A stretch of 64,000 nt of DNA from JAKVBH01 sp049800955. GTDB taxonomy: Bacteria > Pseudomonadota > Alphaproteobacteria > Rhodobacterales > Rhodobacteraceae. This document shows positions 1 to 8,604 of this stretch, piece after piece. The notes beneath the pieces were generated by a model. It was given only the letters and a program-made list of their open reading frames with translations. It did no database searches and was not told where the DNA came from. Position numbers and translations under genes: made by a program. Numbering within the stretch: position 1 is the first letter of the stretch; the number at the start of each line of letters is the position of its first letter. The stretch is taken from positions 620,001 to 684,000 of the forward strand of contig NZ_JBNAGA010000002.1 in the NCBI RefSeq assembly GCF_049800955.1, in the 5' to 3' direction.

Positions 1-880
1 CGGGCAGCAACGTCCATTGGGCCTCCAGCGGAGGTGCGGGCACCGGCGTGTCCTCGGTCCATTCCGATCCGGGCCAGCCCAACATGCCGCCAAGAAGCCC
101 GCGATCAGGGCGTGTTTCCAGCAGGAAAGCGCCATCGCTGCGCCGTGCAACATATGCAATGCCCAGCCGCACGGGTTTGGCCTTCTTGGGGAGTTTGCGA
201 GGCAATTCCGCCGCTGTCCCGGCCACACGGGCGGCGCATACGGGTCGCCACGGGCAAATGCCGCATGCGGGCGAACGCGGCGTGCAGATGGTGGCGCCCA
301 GATCCATGACGGCCTGGGCATAGCAGCCGGGCCGGGTGTCGGGTGTCAGCGCAGCAGCCTTTTCGGTCAGCTTTGATTTTGCCGTGGGCAGGGGTGTGTG
401 GATGTCAAAGAGCCGCGCCATGACGCGCTCAACATTACCGTCCACAACGACGCGGGGCTGGTCAAAAGCAATCGCGCTGATGGCGCCAGCTGTATACGGT
501 CCTATGCCCGGGAGTTTGAGCAAGGCGGCGTGATCATCCGGGAAAACGCCGTCATGCTCAGCGACGATCACGCGGGCGCATTTCAGAAGGTTGCGCGCCC
601 GCGCATAATACCCAAGCCCGGCCCATTGCGCCATGACATCGGCATCCTCAGCTGCCGCCAGCGCGCGCACGTCGGGCCAACGCGCGGTGAAGCGGAGGAA
701 ATAATCCTTCACAGCTGCGACCGTTGTCTGCTGCAACATGATCTCGGAGAGCCAGACGCGGTAGGGATCGGGCATCTGCCCCTCTTTGCGCGCGCGCGGA
801 CTTGTGCGCCATGGCATGTCGCGGGCATGCACGTCATACCATTGCAGGAGTTCGGACGAGAGTTGGACTGGGTCACGCAA
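1..880 (-). CDS. mutY: A/G-specific adenine DNA glycosylase MutY (3' end cut by the window)
   Basis: Base-excision-repair enzyme that removes adenine mispaired with 8-oxoguanine. 293 residues are visible and the C-terminus runs off the left edge. The helix-hairpin-helix (LPGIGPYTAG, about 123-132), the catalytic Glu46 in SEIMLQQ and Asp147 in VDGNVERV are present. The 4Fe-4S ligands Cys199, Cys206, Cys209 and Cys215 have the diagnostic C-X6-C-X2-C-X5-C spacing. The visible tail enters the NUDIX-like 8-oxoG recognition domain. I chose a TTG start because GGAG lies 8 nt upstream; an in-frame GTG 60 nt further upstream has no such site. It is divergent from the DUF721 gene. Confidence 0.95.
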   Translation of the reverse strand, partial: MRDPVQLSSELLQWYDVHARDMPWRTSPRARKEGQMPDPYRVWLSEIMLQQTTVAAVKDYFLRFTARWPDVRALAAAEDADVMAQWAGLGYYARARNLLKCARVIVAEHDGVFPDDHAALLKLPGIGPYTAGAISAIAFDQPRVVVDGNVERVMARLFDIHTPLPTAKSKLTEKAAALTPDTRPGCYAQAVMDLGATICTPRSPACGICPWRPVCAARVAGTAAELPRKLPKKAKPVRLGIAYVARRSDGAFLLETRPDRGLLGGMLGWPGSEWTEDTPVPAPPLEAQWTLLP

Positions 881-971
881 GGGTGAAGCTCCGTGATCAA
901 CGAATGTGGATTCACACTGGTGAGTGCGCGGTCTGGGCACTAGGATAATGCTTGATTAAGGGAGTCAACTC

Positions 972-1493
972 TTGGCGAAGCGGCCATCCACGACAAAAGG
1001 GTTCAAGCGCACGGCCAGTGTGCTCTCATCGCGCATCCGCAAGGCGGGCGAAAGCCGTGGTTTTGCCGTGACGCGTTTGTTGACCCATTGGGATGAGATC
1101 GCGGGCCTTGACGTGTCGCAGATCTCACGGCCTGTGGAAGTGAGTTACGGTCGGGGCGGCATGGGGGCGACCCTGTCGCTCCTGACGACAGGTGCGCAGG
1201 CGCCCATGCTTGAGATGCAAAAAGAGCAGATCCGCAGCCGTGTGAATGCCTGTTATGGATATAACGCCATTGCGCGTGTTCGGATCACGCAGACCGCGCC
1301 CACCGGTTTTGCCGATGGTCAGGTTGCCTTCCAGCACAAGGAGGCGCCCAAGGGCCCGCCTGCCCCTCCTGCCGAAGCTGTGGCCCAGGCAGAGCGGGAA
1401 ATGGTCGGTGTGTCCGATCCGGGCCTGCGCGATGCCTTGACGCGACTGGGCTCCCACGTTCTTAGCAAGACAAAACCCCCTTTGAGTGAGTGA
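972..1493 (+). CDS. DUF721 (DciA-like) domain protein
   Basis: A 173-residue protein of the DUF721 family, which includes the DciA helicase-loading proteins of many bacteria. The N-terminal half has the family pattern of a positively charged start, a conserved LTHWDEIAG segment near residues 37-45, then a beta-rich core. The C-terminal 60 residues are low-complexity and Ala/Pro-rich. The start is a TTG with GGAG about 8 nt before it. It is divergent from mutY and followed directly by a DsbA-like gene whose Shine-Dalgarno overlaps its end. Family membership is fairly clear. A role in replication is inference; other alphaproteobacterial DUF721 proteins are uncharacterised. Confidence 0.75.
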   Translation: MAKRPSTTKGFKRTASVLSSRIRKAGESRGFAVTRLLTHWDEIAGLDVSQISRPVEVSYGRGGMGATLSLLTTGAQAPMLEMQKEQIRSRVNACYGYNAIARVRITQTAPTGFADGQVAFQHKEAPKGPPAPPAEAVAQAEREMVGVSDPGLRDALTRLGSHVLSKTKPPLSE

Positions 1494-1504
1494 GGAAACG
1501 CAAG

Positions 1505-2191
1505 ATGAGCAAATGGATGCCAATTGTCGCTGCAGCTGTGGCTGTCGCAGGTTTGGGTGGCTGGTATGTCACGTCGCAAAACACCACTGGCGCCAGCAAT
1601 TTGCCCACGGAGATCGGTTTCGGGGCGGCCAATGCGCAGGAAAGCAGCGGGGATGTCGACACGTCCGGTATCGTGGAGATGGTGCAGGGTGCTGATGATG
1701 CGCCTGTGACGATTATCGAATACGCCAGCTATACCTGCCCGCACTGCGCCGATTTCCATGCCGGCACCTACAAACAGCTGAAGGCCGATTATATCGATAC
1801 CGGCAAGGTGAAGTTCATCTACCGCGAGGTCTTCTTTGATCGGTATGGCCTGTGGGCGTCCATGGTGGCACGCTGCGGCGGGCCAGAGCGGTTCTTTGGC
1901 ATTTCCGATTTGATCTATCAGGGTCAATCCACATGGGCGCGTGCCGGTGAGCCGGCGGCGATTGCGGATGAGTTGCGCAAGATCGGGCGCCTGGCGGGCC
2001 TCGGCCAGGAAGAGTTGCAAGCCTGTTTGACCGATGGCGACAAGGCGCAGGCCTTGGTGGCGTGGTATGAGGCGAATGCACAAGCGGATGGCATTCGGTC
2101 CACACCGTCCTTCATCATCGATGGCCAGCTCTACAGTAATATGTCTTATTCTGAGTTCCAGCGCGTGATTGACGGCAAGCTCGACGGCTAA
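1505..2191 (+). CDS. DsbA-family thiol:disulfide oxidoreductase (membrane-anchored or exported)
   Basis: A 228-residue periplasmic thioredoxin-fold protein expected to form or exchange disulfides in exported proteins. Residues 5-22 are a hydrophobic signal/anchor segment. The CPHC active site is at about residues 78-81 in an EYASYTCPHC context, and the cis-proline loop is the STPSF motif near residues 199-203. This is the DsbA_2/thioredoxin_4 type with an inserted helical domain. The ATG follows GAGG at a good distance; an in-frame GTG 15 nt upstream would overlap the preceding gene. It is likely co-transcribed with the DUF721 gene. No dsbB is nearby. Confidence 0.9.
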   Translation: MSKWMPIVAAAVAVAGLGGWYVTSQNTTGASNLPTEIGFGAANAQESSGDVDTSGIVEMVQGADDAPVTIIEYASYTCPHCADFHAGTYKQLKADYIDTGKVKFIYREVFFDRYGLWASMVARCGGPERFFGISDLIYQGQSTWARAGEPAAIADELRKIGRLAGLGQEELQACLTDGDKAQALVAWYEANAQADGIRSTPSFIIDGQLYSNMSYSEFQRVIDGKLDG

Positions 2192-2304
2192 GCTCTTGTA
2201 TCTCAGGCGCGCGCCTGTTTGGATCGCGCCTGTTTTCGGGATTTTGCGAGAGAGGCGCCTTCAATGCTGGTCTGCTTCGGTGTTTCACCGCGCATTCGCG
2301 CAAC

Positions 2305-3441
2305 ATGGCGTGCGCTCTCATGAAAGGTGCGCCGCTGGATGGTCTGAAGGTCATTGAAATGGCCCGGATTCTGGCGGGCCCGTGGGCCGGGCAGACGCTG
2401 GCGGATCTCGGGGCAGACGTGCACAAGCTGGAGAGCCCGGCAGGCGACGATACGCGCAATTGGGGCCCCCCTTTCGTCGAGTGCGACGGCGATCGCTCGG
2501 CGGCGTACTTTCATTCGACGAACCGTGGCAAGACAGGTGAGGCCGTTGATTTTCGAACCGAGGCAGGCCGCGCCCGCGTGATCGAGCTGATCCGCGGTGC
2601 TGATGTCTTCATCGAGAACTTCAAAGTGGGCGGGCTGGCCAAATATGGGCTCGACTACAAAAGCCTCGCCGAGATCAATCCGCGGCTGATCTACTGCTCT
2701 ATCACCGGGTTCGGGCAGGACGGACCCTATGCCCATCGGGCGGGCTATGATTTCATCATTCAGGGCATGTCGGGGTTGATGTCCATCACGGGCGAGGTTG
2801 GCGGGCAACCGCAGAAGACCGGAGTCGCGATCACCGATATCTTCACAGGCGTTTACGCTGTGAGCGCAATTCTTGCAGCTGTGCACCAGCGCAATACAAC
2901 GGGGCGCGGCCAGCACATTGACATGAGCTTGTTGGATACGGCCGTCTCTGTGACGGCCAATCAAGCCATGAACTACCTGACAACCGGGCAAGCGCCGGGG
3001 CTCATGGGCAATGCGCATATGAACCTCACGCCCTATCAGGTGTTTGATTGCGCGGATGGCCATATCATCATTGCGACAGGCAATGATGCGCAGTTCCAAC
3101 GGCTGTGTGCGCTGCTGGATTTGGCAGAGCTTGGGACCGCGCCCGAGTATCTCACAAATGCGGACCGTCTGGCCAACCGGGAGGCGCTCACCGCACGCCT
3201 CACCGAGAAGACGATGGCGCGCAATCGTGCGGAGCTTCTAGCGGCGTGCGAAGCGGTCGGTGTGCCTGCAGGGCCGATCAATGATATGAAAGACGTCTTT
3301 GACGATCCCCAAGTGCGTGCGCGGGGCATGCAGATCGAAGCGGGCGGCGTCCCTGGCGTGCGCGCACCCTTTCGCTTCTCTGATGCAGACCTTGCGCTGG
3401 GTAGGGGCGCTCCAAGACGGGAGCGCACCGAGGAGCCATAG
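2305..3441 (+). CDS. CaiB/BaiF-family (type III) CoA transferase
   Basis: A 378-residue enzyme of the formyl-CoA transferase/CaiB family, which moves CoA between carboxylic acids. The N-terminus has the family signature LKVIEMARILAGPWAG and the LADLGADVHKLE motif. The probable nucleophilic aspartate is Asp149 in GYDFIIQGMSG. The SVTANQAMNYL and NAHMNLTPYQVF segments also fit the family. Substrate cannot be read from sequence, and no acyl-CoA dehydrogenase or ligase lies beside it. The start may be this ATG or the one five codons later; neither has a strong ribosome-binding site. Confidence 0.9.
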   Translation: MACALMKGAPLDGLKVIEMARILAGPWAGQTLADLGADVHKLESPAGDDTRNWGPPFVECDGDRSAAYFHSTNRGKTGEAVDFRTEAGRARVIELIRGADVFIENFKVGGLAKYGLDYKSLAEINPRLIYCSITGFGQDGPYAHRAGYDFIIQGMSGLMSITGEVGGQPQKTGVAITDIFTGVYAVSAILAAVHQRNTTGRGQHIDMSLLDTAVSVTANQAMNYLTTGQAPGLMGNAHMNLTPYQVFDCADGHIIIATGNDAQFQRLCALLDLAELGTAPEYLTNADRLANREALTARLTEKTMARNRAELLAACEAVGVPAGPINDMKDVFDDPQVRARGMQIEAGGVPGVRAPFRFSDADLALGRGAPRRERTEEP

Positions 3442-3621
3442 ATCTGACAGGGTTGGCGCCAAGCGCGTCCGGCTTGCAGTGATCGGTCAGACCCCTGACA
3501 TCCTCTAAGACTGTGTCACGGACCAGCGGAATCCCGTCTCCACGAAAGCGGAAGAAGGGCGCTTGTCACGAGCTTCGGACACACTGACGAATTTTCGTTC
3601 GTTGTCCCGTTTCGCCCGCTG

Positions 3622-4131
3622 TCAAGACTGGCAGAAATTATAGGGAAGCAACGCGCGACCGGAGCCTTTGAAGGTCGTTGTGGTTGTATCGCTGCCGCGG
3701 CTCACCGCAAAGGTCGCGCCATCCATTTCACTGTCCGAGACCATGATCTGGCCATTGGCGCTTGCAGGCAATGTATCGTCCACATCGACTGTGAAGGCGA
3801 TTGCACTTTCAGGCTTCAGGTTTGTCAGGCTGAGCTCGACCCGTGTATCGCCATCAGACACTGCATTGGCCTGGCGCACTTGATCAGCGCCGGAGACAAG
3901 CTCGAAGGGCTGGAAGACCTCAACACCCGCGCCAGAGCCCGTGGTATCAAAAATCAGGGCGCCCGATGCGGTGGACAAATCAATCGTTACATTGATGGCG
4001 CCGGTATCGCAGGTTGAGAGATTGACGATCTGGAAGCGATCCTTGGGCGCGCCTTCGATGAAGTGCACGGAGATGTTTGCCGCGGCGGATTGCGCGAGGC
4101 CAAGCGACAGAATGAATGCAAGTCGTAACAT
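3622..4131 (-). CDS. secreted beta-rich protein of unknown function
   Basis: A 169-residue exported protein. Residues 1-18 are a classic signal peptide ending in AAA. The mature part is rich in Ser, Thr, Asp and hydrophobic beta-strand patterns, as in a single beta-sandwich domain. Two cysteines, Cys42 and one three residues from the C-terminus, could form a disulfide. I recall similar Rhodobacteraceae proteins being annotated as 'aggregation factor core' proteins, but that name rests on weak similarity and no function is claimed. It stands alone, facing the CoA-transferase gene across 180 bp in which I see nothing. Confidence 0.7.
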   Translation of the reverse strand: MLRLAFILSLGLAQSAAANISVHFIEGAPKDRFQIVNLSTCDTGAINVTIDLSTASGALIFDTTGSGAGVEVFQPFELVSGADQVRQANAVSDGDTRVELSLTNLKPESAIAFTVDVDDTLPASANGQIMVSDSEMDGATFAVSRGSDTTTTTFKGSGRALLPYNFCQS

Positions 4132-4197
4132 GTATCCTCCGGTGTTTGCGCGGAGGTAGGGCAGGTCTGGTGCTTTGCAAGCGTCCGCCTGCGCGCG

Positions 4198-5484
4198 TCA
4201 GGGCGTTCCCCAGTCTGCGAGGGGCGGGTTTGGCAACATAATCGCGCGTCGCGTCGCCAGCACGCGGTGAGCCTCCGCGCTTTGTCCCATGCGCATCAGG
4301 GCGTTGGCGTAGGTCAATTCCAGCAAGTCGCGTTGCGCGCGGCTGCCGCCGATGCGCTCGGTGGTCGCCATGATCGGTGTCAGTGCGCGCACGGCGCGTT
4401 GCCAATCCTGTCGCGCGATGGCGCTCCAGGCGGAGGCCAGTCCCGGGATCATGTCCGCCGCGAAGCCCTTGGTGGCCTCCGCGAGGCGGGCCAGTCGCTC
4501 GCCCTCTCCTGCCATGGCGTGGGCGAGTGCGGCATGCATATCGGCGAAGCTCTGGCCGGCATTTGGAAAATATAGTGCTGCGTAATCGCTCAGACTGTGC
4601 CACCGGCCGGGCGCGACGCTGTGCCCGGCCAGTTCCGCACGGTGATAGATTGCGGCTGTATCGGTCAGGACGTTGATGGGCATGCTTTGAGTGGGGCCGT
4701 CGGGGCAGACACCATCATCCACATACCCCCACATGGCGGGCAGATCGCCATCTTGCAAGGCCCAGAGCGCCAGATGCCAGTTGAGATGACCATGCAGGAT
4801 TGAGCGCGGATCATAGTCGGCCATCCAGCGATCCAGAAAGGTGCGGCCTTCCCCTGTCTGGCCCATTTCATATTGCGCATGGGCCTTGAAGTGAGAGGCC
4901 TGCGCATTGCGTGGATTGAGCGCCAGCGCGTCTTCCATGAGCTCTAATGACGCTTGCGGCTGCCCGGTTTCGCACAGGGCAAGCGCGTGCATCGACATCA
5001 TCCACCAATCGCCCCGGTAATGCGGCATCAGCATAGTGGTATAGGCGAGCAAGTCCGCCTCCCGTCCGACTTTGCCGGAAAAGCCGATCAGACCAAAGAT
5101 ATTGGTACACAGCTGCGCAATCAGCGCGTCGCGCGGATGATCGGCGACATGCGCTTTTACGGCGTGCCGTGTGCCGACAGCATCGCCTGAGAACAGGCGC
5201 GCCATGATGGCGATTTGTGCGGCTTCGCGATCTGTGATCCCGCGCGTCAGGGATTGCGCCTGTGCAAGTGCCGCGCGCGCCTCGGCCATCTGTGCGGGCG
5301 TCATCAAGGCGCGTGCGCGTGCTATGTGGCCCGCGGCAAAGCCGGGGTCAGCCGTTGTAGCGCGTTCGAAAGCTTCTGGTGCGCCGTAGTTTCCGCTGAG
5401 GTGCAGGTGCAGGCCTTCGTTGTAGGCCTCAATCGCCTCCGCAGATGACGTGGTGAGCGTGTTTCCGTAGCTGTCTGTCTGCAT
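4198..5484 (-). CDS. tetratricopeptide-repeat protein (TTC38-like)
   Basis: A 428-residue protein built of helical TPR-type repeats. The N-terminus (EAIEAYNEGLHLHLSGN) and recurring A-x-x-x-A-L-x-L pattern are TPR-like. The overall layout, with DREAAQIAIMARLFSGD and a long irregular middle, resembles the TTC38 family of uncharacterised TPR proteins. No signal peptide or membrane segment is seen, so it is probably cytoplasmic. It lies downstream of dnaE2 on the same strand, 77 bp from that stop codon. The partner protein is unknown. Confidence 0.75.
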   Translation of the reverse strand: MQTDSYGNTLTTSSAEAIEAYNEGLHLHLSGNYGAPEAFERATTADPGFAAGHIARARALMTPAQMAEARAALAQAQSLTRGITDREAAQIAIMARLFSGDAVGTRHAVKAHVADHPRDALIAQLCTNIFGLIGFSGKVGREADLLAYTTMLMPHYRGDWWMMSMHALALCETGQPQASLELMEDALALNPRNAQASHFKAHAQYEMGQTGEGRTFLDRWMADYDPRSILHGHLNWHLALWALQDGDLPAMWGYVDDGVCPDGPTQSMPINVLTDTAAIYHRAELAGHSVAPGRWHSLSDYAALYFPNAGQSFADMHAALAHAMAGEGERLARLAEATKGFAADMIPGLASAWSAIARQDWQRAVRALTPIMATTERIGGSRAQRDLLELTYANALMRMGQSAEAHRVLATRRAIMLPNPPLADWGTP

Positions 5485-5561
5485 GCTGGCCCTCTCTGCG
5501 GTGAGCCTAGCGCTTGGGCCGTCATTTTGGAACGAAGAGTTGGGGTGTCAGCGAAGGCGGG

Positions 5562-8507
5562 CTAGTCCGGGTTCCCGCGGGTGTGACTGATCTTGGAGAG
5601 GTCCGGCGCGCGCATGGGCTCGCGGGGCTGCGTCTCGCGCAGGCCTGGTGTCAGCTTGTGGCGCAAGAGCGCCATGGGATGGGCGCGCAGGCTCAGCCGC
5701 GTGGAGACATAATCCTCCACGACTTGCTCCCCCATCGTCATCTCCGGCAGATGCGCCGCAGGTTCGATGATGCCCTCGCCGTCCATATCGCCTGCAAAGA
5801 GCGGCAGCTCCTTGTCCGCCGTGAGGGCCTTGGCCTCCCACAGCGCCTCGCGCCGGGTCATGAGCTCGTGGAAGACATCCGCTTCCGCCAATCGCGCCAT
5901 CGTCGCAGGCAGGATCCCTGCACGCCGCCAGACATCCGTCACCGAGCGGTAGCCATTGCCGCGTGCGGCGGCGATCCAGCTGGCATCCTCCTCCTTCATC
6001 CCCTTGATCTGGCGAAAGCCCAGCCGGAGCGCGAGGCCGCCGCGCCCGTTGGGCTCCATCACATTGTCCCAATAGCTCTCGTTGATGCAGACCGGGCGCA
6101 CCTCCACCCCATGTTCGCGCGCATCCCGCACGATCTGGGCGGGCGCGTAGAACCCCATCGGCTGCGAGTTCAGAAGCGCGCAAGCAAAAAGCCCGGGATG
6201 GTGGCATTTGATCCAGGCCGAGGCATAAACCAAAAGCGCGAAACTGGCGGCATGGCTTTCGGGGAAACCATAGGAGCCGAAGCCCTCGATCTGGGAGAAA
6301 CAGCGCTCGGCAAAGTCATCGTCATAGCCATTGGCGCGCATGCCCCGGAGAAACCGCCCGCGCAGCTCGGAGACATTGCCGTGTTTCTTGAAGGTCGCCA
6401 GCGCCCGGCGCAGACGGTCGGCCTCCTCGGGGCTGAACCCCGCGCCGACGATGGCAATCTGCATCGCCTGCTCCTGAAAGAGTGGCACGCCCAGCGTCTT
6501 GCCCAGCACCTCTCCCAGAGCATCGGAGGGAAATTCCACCTTCTCCTCGCCATTGCGCCGCCGGATATAGGGATGCACCATATCGCCCTGAATGGGTCCG
6601 GGGCGGATGATCGCCACTTCGATCACCAGATCATAGAAATTGCGCGGCCGCATGCGCGGCAGGAAGTTCATCTGCGCCCGGCTCTCCACCTGAAAGACCC
6701 CGATGCTGTCGGCGCGGCAGAGCATGTCATAGACTTTTGGGTCCTCCTGCGGCAGCGTCGCCAGCGTGTAATAGTGCCCATGGTGATTTCGCATCAGGTC
6801 AAAGGCCTTTCGAATGCAGGTGAGCATGCCGAGGCTGAGTACATCGACCTTGAGGATGCCAAGGCTGTCGATATCGTCCTTGTCCCAGCAGATGACGGTG
6901 CGGTCCTCCATCGTGGCATTCTCGATGGGCACCAGCTCATCAAGCCGCCCCTCCGTCATGATGAACCCGCCGACATGCTGCGACAGGTGCCGGGGAAAGC
7001 CCACGATCTCGTAGACCAGCTCCAAGGTCTGGGCGAGCGTCGGGTCGCGGGCATCAAGCCCGATCTCGGCCATACGCTCCGCCTCGATCCCCTTGGTCGA
7101 GAAAAATCCCCAAAGCTGCGAGCTTAGCGCGCCGATTGTATCCTGAGAGAGCCCCATCGCAGCGCCGACCTCGCGGATCGCACGCTTGCCGCGGTAATGG
7201 ATCACCGTGGCACAGAGCCCCGCGCGGTGACGGCCGTAGCGCTCATAGATGTGCTGGATCACCTCTTCGCGCCGCTCATGCTCGAAATCCACATCGATAT
7301 CGGGTGGCTCACCGCGCGCCTCGGAGACAAACCGCTCGAAGACCATGGTACCGATCTCGGGGCTGACCGAGGTGATCCCGAGACAGAAACAGACCACCGA
7401 ATTGGCCGCCGAGCCGCGTCCCTGACACAGGATGTTGCGCGAGCGGGCAAAGGCCACGACATCCCGAACGGTCAGGAAATAGGGCTCATATCTGAGCTTC
7501 GCGATGAGGGTCAGCTCATGCTCCATCATCGCGCGGACTTTCTCCGGCGCGCCGTCGGGATAGCGCCAGTTCAGACCTTTGAGGGCAAGTCTGCGCAAGC
7601 GCTGGGAGGGGCTTTCCCCATCCGATATCTCGGAGGGGTATTCGTAACGCAGATCATCAAGCGAGAAGGTGCATCCCTGTACGATCTGATCGGTCCGGGC
7701 CACGGCATCGGGATAGCCTTTGAAAAGGCGGTTCATCTCCCGCTCGGAGCGCAGCCGTTGCTCGGCGTTGAGCAGCGCCCGGTGCCCCAGCGCGTCGACC
7801 GTGATGCCATCGCGAATGGCTGTCAGAACGTCAGCGAGTTTGCGCCGCCGTCCATGGTGAAAGCGGGGTGTGGCGCTGGCTGTCAGGGTCAGATCCAGCT
7901 TTTGGGCCAGCGCGGCGATGCGCTTGAAACGATCTGCATCCATCCCGTCATACCGTGGCGCCATGAGAAGATCCGGCCGCGTATGGCGCACCAGCCGTTT
8001 GAGATGGTGATGCCAGTCGGCATCGGGGGCATCGGGCACATGCAGCAGGAGCGCCAGCCCCTCCGCGCCCCGCTCCAGCAGATCCGACAGGTGCAGAATA
8101 CATGTGCCCTTTTCTGTTCGCAGCCGCCCTTTCGAGATCAAACGGCAGAGCGTGGCCCATCCCGCGCGGGTCTGTGCCAAAGTGGTGATTTCCAACCCCT
8201 CGCTGAAGATGAGTTTGGCGGCGGGCAAGAGGCGGGGCTGTGCTGTCAGGATCGGGCTTTTGGGCTGCGGTTTAGGCGCGGGAGGGCCGATTGGATCGTT
8301 GGCCGCGTCCCATGCCGCGCGTTCTTTCACGCGCCGGGCAATATCGCGCGCCTCAGTGTGGGCGCGTACGATCCCCGCAACAGAGTTCTCATCCGCAATC
8401 GCGATGGCAGGCATGCCAAAGAGTGCCGCACGGCGCATGTATTCCTCCGGGTGCGATGCCCCGATGAGGAAGGAGAAGTTCGACGTTATGGAGAGCTCTG
8501 CAAACAT
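5562..8507 (-). CDS. dnaE2: error-prone DNA polymerase III alpha subunit DnaE2/ImuC, C-terminally short
   Basis: A 981-residue C-family translesion polymerase. The N-terminus (MFAELSITSNFSFL) is typical of DnaE2 and fixes the ATG; a TTG four codons upstream is less likely. The PHP domain is degenerate, as usual for DnaE2. The palm catalytic aspartates lie in PPDIDVDFEHERR near residues 403-407, followed by the finger and tandem helix-hairpin-helix regions. DnaE2 proteins usually run to about 1,050-1,150 residues with a C-terminal OB-fold. Here the protein stops soon after the LSLRAHPMALLRHKL segment, so that domain seems absent. The other minus-strand frames across the last 120 bp do not resemble it. 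imuA and imuB are not adjacent. A probable SOS box lies 34 bp upstream of the ATG. Confidence 0.92.
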   Translation of the reverse strand: MFAELSITSNFSFLIGASHPEEYMRRAALFGMPAIAIADENSVAGIVRAHTEARDIARRVKERAAWDAANDPIGPPAPKPQPKSPILTAQPRLLPAAKLIFSEGLEITTLAQTRAGWATLCRLISKGRLRTEKGTCILHLSDLLERGAEGLALLLHVPDAPDADWHHHLKRLVRHTRPDLLMAPRYDGMDADRFKRIAALAQKLDLTLTASATPRFHHGRRRKLADVLTAIRDGITVDALGHRALLNAEQRLRSEREMNRLFKGYPDAVARTDQIVQGCTFSLDDLRYEYPSEISDGESPSQRLRRLALKGLNWRYPDGAPEKVRAMMEHELTLIAKLRYEPYFLTVRDVVAFARSRNILCQGRGSAANSVVCFCLGITSVSPEIGTMVFERFVSEARGEPPDIDVDFEHERREEVIQHIYERYGRHRAGLCATVIHYRGKRAIREVGAAMGLSQDTIGALSSQLWGFFSTKGIEAERMAEIGLDARDPTLAQTLELVYEIVGFPRHLSQHVGGFIMTEGRLDELVPIENATMEDRTVICWDKDDIDSLGILKVDVLSLGMLTCIRKAFDLMRNHHGHYYTLATLPQEDPKVYDMLCRADSIGVFQVESRAQMNFLPRMRPRNFYDLVIEVAIIRPGPIQGDMVHPYIRRRNGEEKVEFPSDALGEVLGKTLGVPLFQEQAMQIAIVGAGFSPEEADRLRRALATFKKHGNVSELRGRFLRGMRANGYDDDFAERCFSQIEGFGSYGFPESHAASFALLVYASAWIKCHHPGLFACALLNSQPMGFYAPAQIVRDAREHGVEVRPVCINESYWDNVMEPNGRGGLALRLGFRQIKGMKEEDASWIAAARGNGYRSVTDVWRRAGILPATMARLAEADVFHELMTRREALWEAKALTADKELPLFAGDMDGEGIIEPAAHLPEMTMGEQVVEDYVSTRLSLRAHPMALLRHKLTPGLRETQPREPMRAPDLSKISHTRGNPD

Positions 8508-8540
8508 GATCTGGACCAAACGACTCGCGAAGTCTTATAT

Positions 8541-8555
8541 TTTCACGTTTTGTTC
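8541..8555 (-). promoter_or_regulatory. probable LexA (SOS) box of dnaE2
   Basis: The plus strand reads TTTCACGTTTTGTTC, matching the alphaproteobacterial LexA operator GTTC-N7-GTTC with one mismatch in the first half-site. It sits 34 bp upstream of the dnaE2 ATG, in an AT-rich stretch. DnaE2 is a standard member of the alphaproteobacterial SOS regulon, so the location supports the call. Binding is inferred. Confidence 0.75.
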
Positions 8556-8604
8556 TCTTTTTGGAGTCAAACCTGCATATGGTCCCGCGCTTGATGATGA
8601 GTGG

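Noticed and set aside
5514..7127. Long plus-strand open frame (537 codons) opposite dnaE2
   Set aside because: It mirrors the dnaE2 coding frame, has no family motifs and no ribosome-binding site; high-GC genomes produce such frames opposite real genes.
7197..8594. 465-codon plus-strand frame opposite the dnaE2 5' half
   Set aside because: Same reason; composition is a shadow of dnaE2 and it would remove the SOS-box promoter region.
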